Source: CAKZNE01 sp002695025
Lineage (GTDB): Bacteria > Bacteroidota > Bacteroidia > Flavobacteriales > Schleiferiaceae
Direction of reading: 5' to 3'
DNA length: 64,000 nt
Assembly: GCA_913043285.1 (NCBI GenBank)
Contig: CAJWML010000001.1
Coordinates: 248,001 to 312,000 of the forward strand
Shown here: positions 9,070 through 18,321 of the stretch, piece after piece
How positions within the stretch are numbered: position 1 is the first letter of the stretch
Layout of the letters: every line of letters starts with the position of its first letter
Notes under the pieces: generated by a model
The model's input: the letters and a program-made list of their open reading frames with translations, nothing else
Database searches by the model: none
Told to the model about the DNA's origin: nothing
Made by a program: the position numbers and the translations under genes

Positions 9070-9097
9070 AAAAAAAAGCCCGGCATCTGCCGGGCTT
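9070..9097 (-). terminator. Rho-independent terminator for the T9SS esterase gene
   Basis: On the minus strand AGCCCGGCAGATGCCGGGCT forms a stem followed by seven T residues, just past the stop of the esterase gene at 9104. Confidence 0.85.
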
Positions 9098-9103
9098 CCT
9101 ATT

Positions 9104-11014
9104 CTATTTAGTGATCATCAGTTTGCTTGTACCCCTTTGTCCGTCTGCCTCCACCTCTAACTGGTAAAGTCCGGTTGGCAAGTTACTTATATCCAACTGT
9201 CTTTCGGTATCGGGTTCTTGCGTTTGATCATCCTGCAAAACAAGGCTACCTCCCATATCCCATATACGCAAAGAGGTTATTTCTTCCAAGCCCGCCTGTA
9301 TGCGGAAGTAATCCCTGGCCGGGTTGGGATACACCTTAAAAAGGTTATCCGGATTTTCAACCAAGCCTATCTTAAGGCCATTTACATGTATGTTATCCAG
9401 GTTGATAGATCCTCCCTCTCCTGAAATATAATTAAAACGGATGATTACAGATGATTCCTGATCATAAGCTGAAAGGTCAATGGTATCTGTTCTCCACTCC
9501 GAACTATCGGCTGGTATTAAAAAACACTGGTTTAAATTCAAAGCATTGACAATCGGATCAGGCACGGTAGCAAGTTCTGCTCCTCCCTTTTTGTAGAGGC
9601 TTTGCCAGCTAAGCCCGCAATCCGTTGATAGTACCACCTCCAGGGTATCCGCAAAAATAGTATCTGATAAAAAGTATGGTGGTGTATACTTATGGTAATT
9701 ATAAGCCACATCAAACGTGAGTTTATTACCTATTGTGTTTGTTAAATCCATTACCGGTGATTCAAAGCTTTCCACATTCCCATAGGTATAGATGGCCAGA
9801 ATGGTATTAAAGGTTGCCATTGAATATTGCCCGCTCCGACTTACTTCATCATCCAGGGACCATTGAAAAATAGTGCCGGTCTCCGTAATCACCCAATCCG
9901 AATGTACACTCTCAAAGCCTTCGTTTAAGGGAGTACTCTCCGCAATAAGGTCCACGGATATGGTATCATTGCGTTGATTGTTCAGGACCACGGTATCGTT
10001 TTCAGTCCCGTTTACCTTACCAATACTCAATTGCAGAGCCTGCTCACCATCCGCTGTAACCATGCTGGGCAAGTCTATACGGGCATGCTCATAGGCATTG
10101 ATAGAGCCTGTCCAGGTATACGTTCCGCTACCACCCGCGAACTGGTAGTCCACCTCCACAGAGGTAACCGGTGCAGAGCCCCGGTTCTGAACAAAACAGG
10201 CGGGTGTAATGCTTGCATCACAGGTGTGTTGGGAAAGCTCAATATCAAAAAGGTCCAGGTCAAAATCTGCCACCTCGGGATGTTCAAAAAAGGTAAAGCT
10301 GGGAACCACCTTTGCACTATCCGGAATGGAATGTCCCAAACCGGCTACCGGCAGATACCGGATAACCGCATCGTTCATTTTCAGTTTCTTTACAGCTGGT
10401 CCAAGTATGCGATAGTAGAAATCCTGGTCGCCTACGGTGAGGTATATAGGCAGCTGGGAGGCATTGGCATAGTTGAATTGCAAGCTTGAAACGGGGTGGT
10501 TTTGCACATCATTCTTGCCCTGAAAGGCAGGGGTGTTCAATAATAGCCCCTTGAACTCCGTAGGGTGATCGAGTCCATATTTTATAGCACTTCTTCCACC
10601 CAGCGAAAAGCCTTGCAGTACCACAAAGTCGTTGTCAATATTGTAGTTGCTCATGGCAAAACTCCGGGCTGAGTCAATAATGATCTCATCACCGGCAGGC
10701 ACGTAAAAATCACTATTGGCATCCGTACCTCCATCAGGGAATACGAAAATGGTATTGGGAAATATGGAAGGCCACTTCAATACGGTTATAAGAGCATTAC
10801 GGTAGGCATTGCCGTTATCACCCAGTCCGTGTAAGCCAATCATTAAACGATACGACACATTAGGGTCATAATTGGTGGGCACATAGCACGCCAGGGTGCG
10901 GCTTTGCCCCATGATGGTAACCTGGGTATTAAAGCTACCGGTTTGCTGGGCCATACTTTGCACACTGATCATCAGAGCTATTAAAACGATAAAAGGTGGA
11001 ATCTTCTTTTTCAT
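9104..11014 (-). CDS. Secreted alpha/beta-hydrolase (esterase-like) with T9SS sorting domain
   Basis: The 636-residue protein has a Sec signal peptide (MKKKIPPFIVLIALMISVQSM, then AQ). The catalytic domain (about 25-245) resembles feruloyl-esterase / PHB-depolymerase-type hydrolases: oxyanion segment GLHGLGDNG, nucleophile elbow GFSLGGRSA and late His in GLGHSIPDS. A CARDB-like beta domain (about 255-350) follows, then a jelly-roll-like region ending SGEGGSINLDNIHVNG. The final 80 residues are a type A T9SS sorting domain (FKVYPNPARDYF ... GLYQLEVEADGQ ... KLMITK). The protein should be exported through the outer membrane and kept at the surface or released. Substrate unknown; polysaccharide or polyester cleavage is a guess. 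Confidence 0.85.
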   Translation of the reverse strand: MKKKIPPFIVLIALMISVQSMAQQTGSFNTQVTIMGQSRTLACYVPTNYDPNVSYRLMIGLHGLGDNGNAYRNALITVLKWPSIFPNTIFVFPDGGTDANSDFYVPAGDEIIIDSARSFAMSNYNIDNDFVVLQGFSLGGRSAIKYGLDHPTEFKGLLLNTPAFQGKNDVQNHPVSSLQFNYANASQLPIYLTVGDQDFYYRILGPAVKKLKMNDAVIRYLPVAGLGHSIPDSAKVVPSFTFFEHPEVADFDLDLFDIELSQHTCDASITPACFVQNRGSAPVTSVEVDYQFAGGSGTYTWTGSINAYEHARIDLPSMVTADGEQALQLSIGKVNGTENDTVVLNNQRNDTISVDLIAESTPLNEGFESVHSDWVITETGTIFQWSLDDEVSRSGQYSMATFNTILAIYTYGNVESFESPVMDLTNTIGNKLTFDVAYNYHKYTPPYFLSDTIFADTLEVVLSTDCGLSWQSLYKKGGAELATVPDPIVNALNLNQCFLIPADSSEWRTDTIDLSAYDQESSVIIRFNYISGEGGSINLDNIHVNGLKIGLVENPDNLFKVYPNPARDYFRIQAGLEEITSLRIWDMGGSLVLQDDQTQEPDTERQLDISNLPTGLYQLEVEADGQRGTSKLMITK

Positions 11015-11137
11015 AGGATCCTGGGTTGATTTTAGAATTCATAGTAAAACTACCATCCCTATTAAGCAAAAAGCAGCATTTTTTACCAATGACCGGTTTG
11101 GGCTAATAGTTTACCAAAATTGGTTTACTATTGATGT

Positions 11138-12979
11138 TCAGGAATACGGCAACCAAAGATGTACCGCGGTGCCCAACGCATTTTCGCCTTCCACAAGATC
11201 CCTTACTTCCAGGTGCAGTACCTGGCCGGTTTCCTGTTGCAGGATATCCAGACGTTCCCGGATATTGGGCAGAGCTGTTGACTGGTAATGTTCGGTTTTT
11301 CGGCCTTTGATGCGGCTGGCTTCTATGCGTCCTACCCCATTGTCCGTTACTTCACAGTGAATAAGGTCTTTATCTTTCTCCAGCCGGATCTCCAGCCTGC
11401 CCTTATCGTCCTTACGGTTTAGCAAACCGTGCAGTATGGCATTTTCCACAAGTGGTTGCAATACCATACCCGGAATCTCAAACACCCCACTCTCCAGTTC
11501 AGGCGCCAGTTGAATGTGATACTCAAATTTACCTTCAAACCGTATGCTTTCCAGTTCTATATAAAGCCGTAACTGCTCCATTTCATCTTCCAGGGACACC
11601 TTGCTTTTACCGGAATTCTCCAGCACCATCCTCAGCAACCTCGCAAACTGGGCCAGGTATTCATAAGCCGCCTTCTTGTCTGAATTCAGCACAAAATTCT
11701 GGGTGGTGTTGATGCAGTTGAAAATAAAATGAGGGTTCATCTGCGACCGCAAAGCCTGCATCCGAATCTCTGAAACCCTTGCTTTTAATTCCGATTGTTC
11801 CAAAGCATTCCTCTGCAACTTTCTCTGATACCAGAAAATGATCAGGAATACAATGAGCGCACCCACAACCGCGGTTACTAAAACAATAATCCACAGTTTT
11901 TGAGCCTTGTTCCGGGCCTGTAGGGTTTCCGATTGCAAGCGGGCTATTTCTGTTTCCTTCTCAGCATTCTTAAAGCGTGCTTCAATTTCCGCTACCCTGG
12001 CAAAGTTGTTGGCGCTATCGCTTTCCGCCTGCAGTTCCTGGTAGGCCTCATTCATAAGGTATGCCTGTTCAAACCGACCCATTTTAAACAGTATCTCAGC
12101 CAATATTTTTCGGGCTCCCAATACCACTTCTGTATGATTGATTTTCGCAGCTTCACGCAGTGCCTTCTCTCCCCACGGCAAGGCTTCTTCGTAATCCTCC
12201 ATCAAATAATACAGTTCACTTATGCCTACACTTACCAGGGCCGGGACCGTTTTATGCACGGTTTTGGTCTTAAAGATCTCCACTGATTTGAGGAGGTAAT
12301 ACTGTGCGCTATCCAACTCTTCCATGGACTTGTAAGAATCGCCAATGTTGTTGTACGAAAAGGCTATCCAGTAATAATCGCCCAGTTTTAAGCGCAGTTG
12401 CAGGGAGCGCTTGTAGTATTGGATCGCCTCCTCCTCATTAGCCTGCTGGGAACAAACCACCCCCAGGTTGTTTAGTATCATATCCATTCGGGCTGTATCC
12501 CTATACCGGCTGAAAATATCCAGTGCCTTTTCCAGGTAGGCATGGGCATCATCATACCTCTCAAAATACAGGTATGAAATTCCGATGCGATTAAGGGTAC
12601 TGGCCATACCGAGGGTATCACCAATATGCCTTTGTACCTCCAGCACCTCATGTCCTTCTTTTATGGCTTCTTCGTACCGCGATTGAAAATTGAGGAACCA
12701 GGTTTTCATGGAACGGGCCCTGCCCTCATTAATGGTATCCCTCTGCTTATGGTATACCCTGGCCAGTGAATCCGTAAACGCCAGGGCTTCATCCGTAGAG
12801 CCGGAATTAAGGTATTCTGCGTACCGAAGCAACATTTCGCCCTTCATCAGGCTATCGGTTTGCGTATGGGCCACCTGCCATAGGCTATCCATTTTCTCCT
12901 CCCGGCTCTGAGCCAGTACCAAAGTGCCATGTAGCAAGAGGGTGACCAGGGTAACGATTAAAGAAAACGGCTTATTCAT
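11138..12979 (-). CDS. TPR-containing sensor histidine kinase, LytS/YehU type
   Basis: The 613-residue membrane kinase has a signal peptide (MNKPFSLIVTLVTLLLHGTLVLAQ), a periplasmic array of tetratricopeptide repeats (about 60-330) and a coiled-coil stretch (AEIEARFKNAEKETEIARLQSE). One membrane helix LWIIVLVTAVVGALIVFLII (about 357-376) follows, then the His_kinase domain with phospho-acceptor His in LRSQMNPHFIFNCINTTQN (near 414) and a HATPase_c domain (VENAILHGLLNRK, DNGVGR). It is encoded 80 bases downstream of the LytTR response regulator on the same strand, and the two are expected to form a two-component pair. The signal sensed by the TPR domain is unknown. Confidence 0.9.
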   Translation of the reverse strand: MNKPFSLIVTLVTLLLHGTLVLAQSREEKMDSLWQVAHTQTDSLMKGEMLLRYAEYLNSGSTDEALAFTDSLARVYHKQRDTINEGRARSMKTWFLNFQSRYEEAIKEGHEVLEVQRHIGDTLGMASTLNRIGISYLYFERYDDAHAYLEKALDIFSRYRDTARMDMILNNLGVVCSQQANEEEAIQYYKRSLQLRLKLGDYYWIAFSYNNIGDSYKSMEELDSAQYYLLKSVEIFKTKTVHKTVPALVSVGISELYYLMEDYEEALPWGEKALREAAKINHTEVVLGARKILAEILFKMGRFEQAYLMNEAYQELQAESDSANNFARVAEIEARFKNAEKETEIARLQSETLQARNKAQKLWIIVLVTAVVGALIVFLIIFWYQRKLQRNALEQSELKARVSEIRMQALRSQMNPHFIFNCINTTQNFVLNSDKKAAYEYLAQFARLLRMVLENSGKSKVSLEDEMEQLRLYIELESIRFEGKFEYHIQLAPELESGVFEIPGMVLQPLVENAILHGLLNRKDDKGRLEIRLEKDKDLIHCEVTDNGVGRIEASRIKGRKTEHYQSTALPNIRERLDILQQETGQVLHLEVRDLVEGENALGTAVHLWLPYS

Positions 12980-13059
12980 ACTATAAAGAAAGTATATTTA
13001 AGAGGGTTCTTATGGCTTTACTTTGTAGTTGAACCCTTTGGGGCTACCGTTGTAGGTTT

Positions 13060-13818
13060 TCATCTCAGGGCCAGCAATTCCATAAACTCATCCTTGCGGC
13101 TTTTGGAAATGCTGAATTCCGTATCATCTTCCATCACAATATATCCCCCGGAACTCCGGTTAAAGCGCTTTATATACTTAAGGTTGATGATGGTAGAGTT
13201 GTGAATACGGTAAAACCCATAGCCTTCCAGGATGCTTTCAAAAAACTTCAGATTCCTGGAGGTGGTAAGCTGGGTGGCATCTTTCAGGAAGAAATCCGTG
13301 TAGCTGCCATCTGCCCGCAGGTAGAGGATATCATCCACTTTGATAAATTCATACCCTTCCGCCACGGAAAGGGTGATCTTATGCTCGCTTTTATCCCTGG
13401 ACAGGAAGTTGCTGAACATATGCCGCACCTTCATATTTTCCTGGCCAGCTGCCTGCCCCTCTTTCACTTTTTGCAGAATGGATTTGAGTTCACTGATCCC
13501 AGCCGGCTTAATAAGGTAATCCAGGGCTGAGAATTTTATCGCCTTAAGGGCAAACTCCTCATGAGCGGTAACAAAAACCACGTGAAAGTCCACGCGGTCA
13601 AACCTTTCCAACAGTTGAAAGCCACTTTCTGTACCCATTTCAATATCCAGGAAAACCAACTCCGGCCTACTGGCCAGAATACCATTATAGGCTTCTTCCA
13701 AACTGTTGGCTTCACCCACTACCTCTATTCCATCAAAAAAGGTTTGCAGGGCTTTTTTCAGGGTATCCACCGCCCTGGGTTCATCATCTACAATAAAAAC
13801 TTTAATGGATCTGCTCAT
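13060..13818 (-). CDS. LytTR-family response regulator
   Basis: The 252-residue protein has a receiver domain (about 5-125) with the acidic pocket VDDEP, phospho-acceptor Asp58 in LVFLDIEMG, the Thr in VFVTAHEE and Lys in LIKPAG. The C-terminal LytTR DNA-binding domain (about 150-250) carries YLRADGSYTDFFL and YRIHNSTIINLKYIKRF. It is the first gene of the pair with the TPR histidine kinase and would act as its transcription factor. Targets are unknown. The intergenic region to the divergent DNA ligase gene is about 136 bases. Confidence 0.9.
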   Translation of the reverse strand: MSRSIKVFIVDDEPRAVDTLKKALQTFFDGIEVVGEANSLEEAYNGILASRPELVFLDIEMGTESGFQLLERFDRVDFHVVFVTAHEEFALKAIKFSALDYLIKPAGISELKSILQKVKEGQAAGQENMKVRHMFSNFLSRDKSEHKITLSVAEGYEFIKVDDILYLRADGSYTDFFLKDATQLTTSRNLKFFESILEGYGFYRIHNSTIINLKYIKRFNRSSGGYIVMEDDTEFSISKSRKDEFMELLALR

Positions 13819-13954
13819 GCCTTAAAGGAATACTGCAAGATGTAAAAGAAAAAACAAAGATGTAAGGGCAAACCAGCTTGCTTTTTAAATAAGATCATTT
13901 TACAACTTAATTAGAGCGGAGAACAAATTAGCATGAATTACCCTTCTACAAAGG

Positions 13955-15550
13955 ATGAAGCATTTTTCCTCACTTTTCAGGAATCTAGACGAAACGAACA
14001 AAACCAATGCCAAGGTAAATGCACTGGTGCATTACTTTAACCAGGCAGATGATGCCGATAAGATTTGGTGTATAGCGCTGCTTTCCGGCAAACGACCCAA
14101 GCGCTCCGTTCGTAGTACGGATCTTAGGGAATGGTGTGCAGAACTCTCCGGCTTACCGGCATGGCTCTTTGAGGAAACCTACCACATTGTGGGTGACCTG
14201 GCCGAAACTATTTCCAAGGTATTACCTCCCCCACTCACTTCTTCGGACCATAGCCTCACCTACTGGATGGAGTACATCATGGCCCTGGGAGAATGTACAC
14301 TAAGCGAAAGGAAAAGCCGGGTTATAGACGCCTGGAACCGGCTGGACGACTTTGAAAAGTTTGTCTTCAACAAACTTATGATGGGAGGTTTTCGCATGGG
14401 TATTTCGCAAAAACTTATGGTGCGGGCGCTAAGCCTGCATACCGGCAAAGACGAAAATGAACTGGCCCACCGCATTATGGGAAACTGGAGCCCGGCCGTT
14501 GAAAATTTTGAGGAACTCATCCTCGAAGAACGTAAAGAGGATGACCTTAGCAAGCCTTATCCCTTTTATTTAGCCTATGCGCTGGAGAATGGCCCCGAAG
14601 AAATCGGTGAACCCGGTGAGTGGCTGGCTGAGCATAAATGGGACGGCATACGTGGACAGCTTATCGTACGTGGAGGGCAACACTACCTGTGGTCCCGCGG
14701 AGAAGAACTGATCACCGACAAGTTTCCGGAATTTGACCTGGCGCCTGGATTGTTGCCGGACGGAACGGTAGTGGATGGTGAGATACTACCCTTTAAGGAC
14801 GGACAAATACTGGGTTTCCAGGACTTACAAACCCGTATTGGACGTAAAACAATAAGTACTGCTATCCTTAAAAAAGCACCGGTTGTGATGCGTATGTATG
14901 ATCTACTGGAGTGGCAGGGGAAAGATCTCCGTAGCAAAAGCCAGGAAGAAAGACGCCAGATACTGGAAACCCTCTACCGCTCTTTACCGGTTAATCCCCT
15001 TCTGCAATTGAGTGAATTGATAGATTTTGAAAATTGGGAAGAACTGGCTAAAATCCGGTCGGCTTCCCGGGACGTGCAGGCAGAGGGTATTATGCTCAAG
15101 AACCGGAAAGGAAGCTACCAGGTGGGCCGTAAAAAGGGCGACTGGTGGAAATGGAAAGTAGAACCCCTGACCATTGATGCAGTGATGATCTACGCCATGC
15201 GTGGCCACGGCCGCAGGGCTAATTTGTATACCGATTATACCTTTGCGGTTTGGAAGGAAGATGAACTGGTACCTTTCACCAAAGCATATTCCGGCCTTAC
15301 CGATGCCGAATTCCGCAAGGTGGATGCCTTTGTAAAACGGAATACTATAGAGCGCTTTGGACCGGTACGAAGCGTAACTCCTGAACTGGTTTTTGAGATT
15401 GCCTTTGAAGGTATACAAAGATCCAAAAGGCATAAGTCCGGAGTAGCACTCCGCTTTCCGCGCATGAAGCGCTGGCGGCAGGATAAACCGGCCTCCGAAG
15501 CCAATACCCTGGATGATCTCCACGACCTACTGGAGCATTACGGCAGTTAA
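13955..15550 (+). CDS. ATP-dependent DNA ligase of the bacterial ligase-associated repair system
   Basis: The 531-residue protein seals DNA nicks via a ligase-AMP intermediate. An N-terminal helical DNA-binding domain (about 1-200) precedes the adenylation domain with the lysine nucleophile Lys228 in EHKWDGIRGQ. Other nucleotidyltransferase motifs are VVDGEILPF, AEGIMLKNRKGSY and DWWKWK (motif V). The OB-fold follows, with GVALRFPRMKRWRQDK (motif VI) near the end. It matches the ligase found in bacteria with an exonuclease, an Lhr-like DEXH helicase and the phosphoesterase PdeM. PdeM is 5.1 kb downstream; the exonuclease and helicase are not in this window. Likely accessory to NAD-dependent LigA. 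Confidence 0.9.
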   Translation: MKHFSSLFRNLDETNKTNAKVNALVHYFNQADDADKIWCIALLSGKRPKRSVRSTDLREWCAELSGLPAWLFEETYHIVGDLAETISKVLPPPLTSSDHSLTYWMEYIMALGECTLSERKSRVIDAWNRLDDFEKFVFNKLMMGGFRMGISQKLMVRALSLHTGKDENELAHRIMGNWSPAVENFEELILEERKEDDLSKPYPFYLAYALENGPEEIGEPGEWLAEHKWDGIRGQLIVRGGQHYLWSRGEELITDKFPEFDLAPGLLPDGTVVDGEILPFKDGQILGFQDLQTRIGRKTISTAILKKAPVVMRMYDLLEWQGKDLRSKSQEERRQILETLYRSLPVNPLLQLSELIDFENWEELAKIRSASRDVQAEGIMLKNRKGSYQVGRKKGDWWKWKVEPLTIDAVMIYAMRGHGRRANLYTDYTFAVWKEDELVPFTKAYSGLTDAEFRKVDAFVKRNTIERFGPVRSVTPELVFEIAFEGIQRSKRHKSGVALRFPRMKRWRQDKPASEANTLDDLHDLLEHYGS

Positions 15551-15632
15551 TGATCACTCGTTAGGAACAACTTAGCTGTATTAAAAAGATCCAAACGCCT
15601 ATCTACGTTAGATACTGATCTGCATGTTTGAA

Positions 15633-15652
15633 CATGATCAATCAAGATCATG
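15633..15652. repeat. Short perfect inverted repeat upstream of the beta-barrel gene
   Basis: CATGATC and GATCATG flank a six-base spacer, about 135 bases ahead of the ATG at 15787. No T run follows, so it is not a terminator. It may be an operator or chance. The rest of the 235-base gap shows nothing else recognisable. Confidence 0.3.
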
Positions 15653-15786
15653 GAAACGGAGATGATGCTAAAAGGGGCAAATTGCCAAGACAAAAGCCAG
15701 CTATAGGCGATGTGATCATCTATCAAAAATGACCTTTATTTGCAGCCGCAAAAAAAACTGCATCACCTTAACCGATTTTACGTTTC

Positions 15787-16464
15787 ATGAAATTTCTTCA
15801 AGCCATAGTATTTGGCCTTTTCATTTCGTGGCTTCCACTATCACTGGAAGCTCAAAGCCTGGGTATCAGAACCGGTCTTAACGCCTCAAAGATGTTTGTT
15901 AAAGACGAGTATCATAAATACAGTAATGATTTTAAGTTAAGTCCCGGCCTTATGGCTGGTTTTTCACTCGAGTTTTTTACCAAACGCGAAAACTTCAGTA
16001 TTGAAACGGGCGCCTTTTATATAACCAAGGGATATCGAATTGACGAAACCCGCAACATTCCAACCTGGGAGGAATATGAATACCTCGAAAAGATGTCACT
16101 CCATTACCTCGAGGTGCCTATACACATGAAATTCTCATTCCCACACCAGGAGTTGCGTTTTTACCTGCTAATGGGTGGTTATTTTGGCTACGGTATTTCC
16201 GGTAAGGTATATTCCAAAGCCGAATTCAGAGGTCAGGAATACACAGCTGAAGAGGAAATCCATTGGGGCAACAACCCGCAGAGCGATTTGTTATTGCGTC
16301 CCGATTATGGCTTAAGTGCAGGAGCCGGTCTGCACGTAAAACGGTTGGTCTTTGGCCTTTCGGCACAATACGCGTTGGCTAATATTTCTACCTACCGCGA
16401 GCGAGACAACGTGGTGCAGAATATGGGCATCTGTGCCTACGTAGGATTTACCCTAATCAAGTAG
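15787..16464 (+). CDS. PorT-like outer-membrane beta-barrel protein
   Basis: The 225-residue protein has a Sec signal peptide (MKFLQAIVFGLFISWLPLSLEAQ). Alternating hydrophobic beta strands follow, starting SLGIRTGLNASKMFV, with repeated aromatic strand ends (GYRIDE, HYLEVPIHMKF, LRFYLLMGGYFGYG). The last strand ends GICAYVGFTLIK. This is the PF13568 (OMP_b-brl_2) pattern of small eight-stranded barrels widespread in Bacteroidota. Function is not predictable from sequence. It stands alone between the ligase and catalase genes. Confidence 0.8.
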   Translation: MKFLQAIVFGLFISWLPLSLEAQSLGIRTGLNASKMFVKDEYHKYSNDFKLSPGLMAGFSLEFFTKRENFSIETGAFYITKGYRIDETRNIPTWEEYEYLEKMSLHYLEVPIHMKFSFPHQELRFYLLMGGYFGYGISGKVYSKAEFRGQEYTAEEEIHWGNNPQSDLLLRPDYGLSAGAGLHVKRLVFGLSAQYALANISTYRERDNVVQNMGICAYVGFTLIK

Positions 16465-16490
16465 ACTAGACCTATTTAATATTTATTTTA

Positions 16491-16505
16491 ATAGATTCAA
16501 TCTAT
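16491..16505. promoter_or_regulatory. 7-1-7 palindrome upstream of catalase, PerR/Fur-like operator candidate
   Basis: ATAGATT-C-AATCTAT is a perfect 15-base inverted repeat with one central base, the geometry of Fur/PerR-family boxes. It lies 75 bases ahead of the catalase ATG, a suitable place for peroxide-responsive control. The match to the PerR consensus itself is only partial. Confidence 0.35.
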
Positions 16506-16580
16506 AATTGTTAAGTGTAAACTATTGAACTTCTTTAGCGATACCTGTTATTTTACTAAGGAATTCAAAAACTACACAAT

Positions 16581-18086
16581 ATGTCAGATCATAAGAGACT
16601 CACCACCGCTTCGGGACGTCCCTATACGGAAAACGAAAACTCCAAAACGGCTGGTCCCAGAGGCCCTATCTTACTGGAGGACTATATATTGCACGAAAAA
16701 ATGGCGCACTTTAACCGGGAGCGCATCCCGGAGCGGGTGGTACACGCCAAAGGCTCAGGCGCCTTCGGAACCTTTACGGTTACCAACGATATTTCACAGT
16801 ACACCCGGGCCAAGGTCTTTTCCAAAGTAGGTAAGAAAACCCGTGTATTTGCCCGCTTTTCCACCGTGGGTGGTGAGAGAGGATCTGCCGATACAGAGCG
16901 CGACCCCAGGGGTTTTGCGGTAAAATTCTATACCGAAGACGGTAACTGGGACCTGGTAGGCAATAATACCCCGGTATTCTTTGTAAAGGATCCTAAGAAA
17001 TTCGGGGATTTTATCCATACCCAAAAACGTGACCCCTTCACCAATATGAAATCCCCCACCATGATGTGGGACTTTTGGTCACTAAACCCCGAGTCATTAC
17101 ACCAGGTAATGATCCTGATGAGCGACCGTGGCACCCCGTACGGTCACCGCCACATGAACGGCTACGGAAGCCATACTTTCTCCATGCTCAATGCCAAAAA
17201 TGAAAGGGTTTATGTTAAATATCATTTCAAGACAGCCCAGGGCATCAAGAACTTTACGGATGAGGAGGCTGCGCAGATGAAGTCCAAAGACATGGATTTT
17301 TCGCAACGGGACCTCATCGAGCATATCGAAAATGGTGATTTTCCCAAGTGGAACCTTAAAATTCAGGTGATGAGTATGGAACAGTCCAAAAAAGTGGACT
17401 TCAATCCTTTTGACCTGACCAAAGTATGGCCACACGGTGATTTCCCGCTTATTGATGTGGGTGTAATGGAGCTTAATGAAAATGCCGATAATTACTTCCA
17501 GGATGTGGAACAATCCGCCTTTGCACCGGCTCACGTGGTGGATGGCCTGGGTTATTCACCCGATAAAATGTTGCAGGGACGCCTGCTCTCTTACCCCGAT
17601 GCGCACCGCTACCGCCTCGGGACCAATTACGAGCAGATACCGGTTAACCGCTGCCCTTATGCCGTGAACAACTACCAGCGTGATGGCTCCATGCGGATAG
17701 ATGGTAACCAGGGACGTAAGCCTAATTATTTCCCCAACAGTTTTGACGATATGGAGATTGATCAAAGCTACAACGAGCCGAGTGACGAACTGGACAGCAA
17801 TATTGCCGACTGGTATGACCGTAACTCCAAAATGGGTGGAGATGACCATTACAGTCAGCCCGGCAAATTATACCGTGAGGTGATGGATGATGAAGCTAAA
17901 ACCAATCTGGTGAATAATACCGTGGGAGCCATGAGCGGTGTAGAAGGCCCTAAAAAGGAAGAGATCATCAACCGCCAGCTATGCCACTGGTTCCGTGCTG
18001 ATGAAGAACTGGGAAGAAGAATTGCTGAAGGTTTAAATGTGAACCTGGATAAAGTGATGCAGGCGATGCATGAGCATCACGCCTAA
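16581..18086 (+). CDS. katA: Haem catalase, small-subunit (clade 3) type
   Basis: Breaks down hydrogen peroxide to water and oxygen. The 501-residue length is that of small-subunit catalases. Catalytic His55 lies in RVVHAKGSGAFG, the distal Asn region is GNNTPVFFVKDP, and the proximal haem Tyr is in RLLSYPDAHRYRLG. NADPH-binding-region residues (RFSTVGGERGSADTERDPRG) are conserved. No signal peptide, so cytoplasmic. The gene is monocistronic, with its own terminator and a candidate peroxide-type operator upstream. The ATG at 16581 gives the usual N-terminus. Confidence 0.96.
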   Translation: MSDHKRLTTASGRPYTENENSKTAGPRGPILLEDYILHEKMAHFNRERIPERVVHAKGSGAFGTFTVTNDISQYTRAKVFSKVGKKTRVFARFSTVGGERGSADTERDPRGFAVKFYTEDGNWDLVGNNTPVFFVKDPKKFGDFIHTQKRDPFTNMKSPTMMWDFWSLNPESLHQVMILMSDRGTPYGHRHMNGYGSHTFSMLNAKNERVYVKYHFKTAQGIKNFTDEEAAQMKSKDMDFSQRDLIEHIENGDFPKWNLKIQVMSMEQSKKVDFNPFDLTKVWPHGDFPLIDVGVMELNENADNYFQDVEQSAFAPAHVVDGLGYSPDKMLQGRLLSYPDAHRYRLGTNYEQIPVNRCPYAVNNYQRDGSMRIDGNQGRKPNYFPNSFDDMEIDQSYNEPSDELDSNIADWYDRNSKMGGDDHYSQPGKLYREVMDDEAKTNLVNNTVGAMSGVEGPKKEEIINRQLCHWFRADEELGRRIAEGLNVNLDKVMQAMHEHHA

Positions 18087-18115
18087 GCCCGTTCCTTTTT
18101 GCAATAATTTTGAAG

Positions 18116-18140
18116 ATCCCGGCACATGGCCGGGATTTTT
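18116..18140 (+). terminator. Rho-independent terminator after katA
   Basis: ATCCCGGC and GCCGGGAT form an eight-base stem around ACATG, followed by TTTT, 30 bases after the catalase stop. Confidence 0.8.
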
Positions 18141-18321
18141 ATGCCCTAAAAGTTAAGGTCCTCCACTGTGAAGTCTTTCCAACGCTTAGCAAGGTCAGAT
18201 AATCCATACCCTACATTTTGTACACCAAGCCCTTAAGATTGTGTCCATATTCGGACAGTTTAACCCGGGACCTGTGTTAAATTATGTATTATTGCCCCCG
18301 AAAAATTTAATGTTGACTGTG

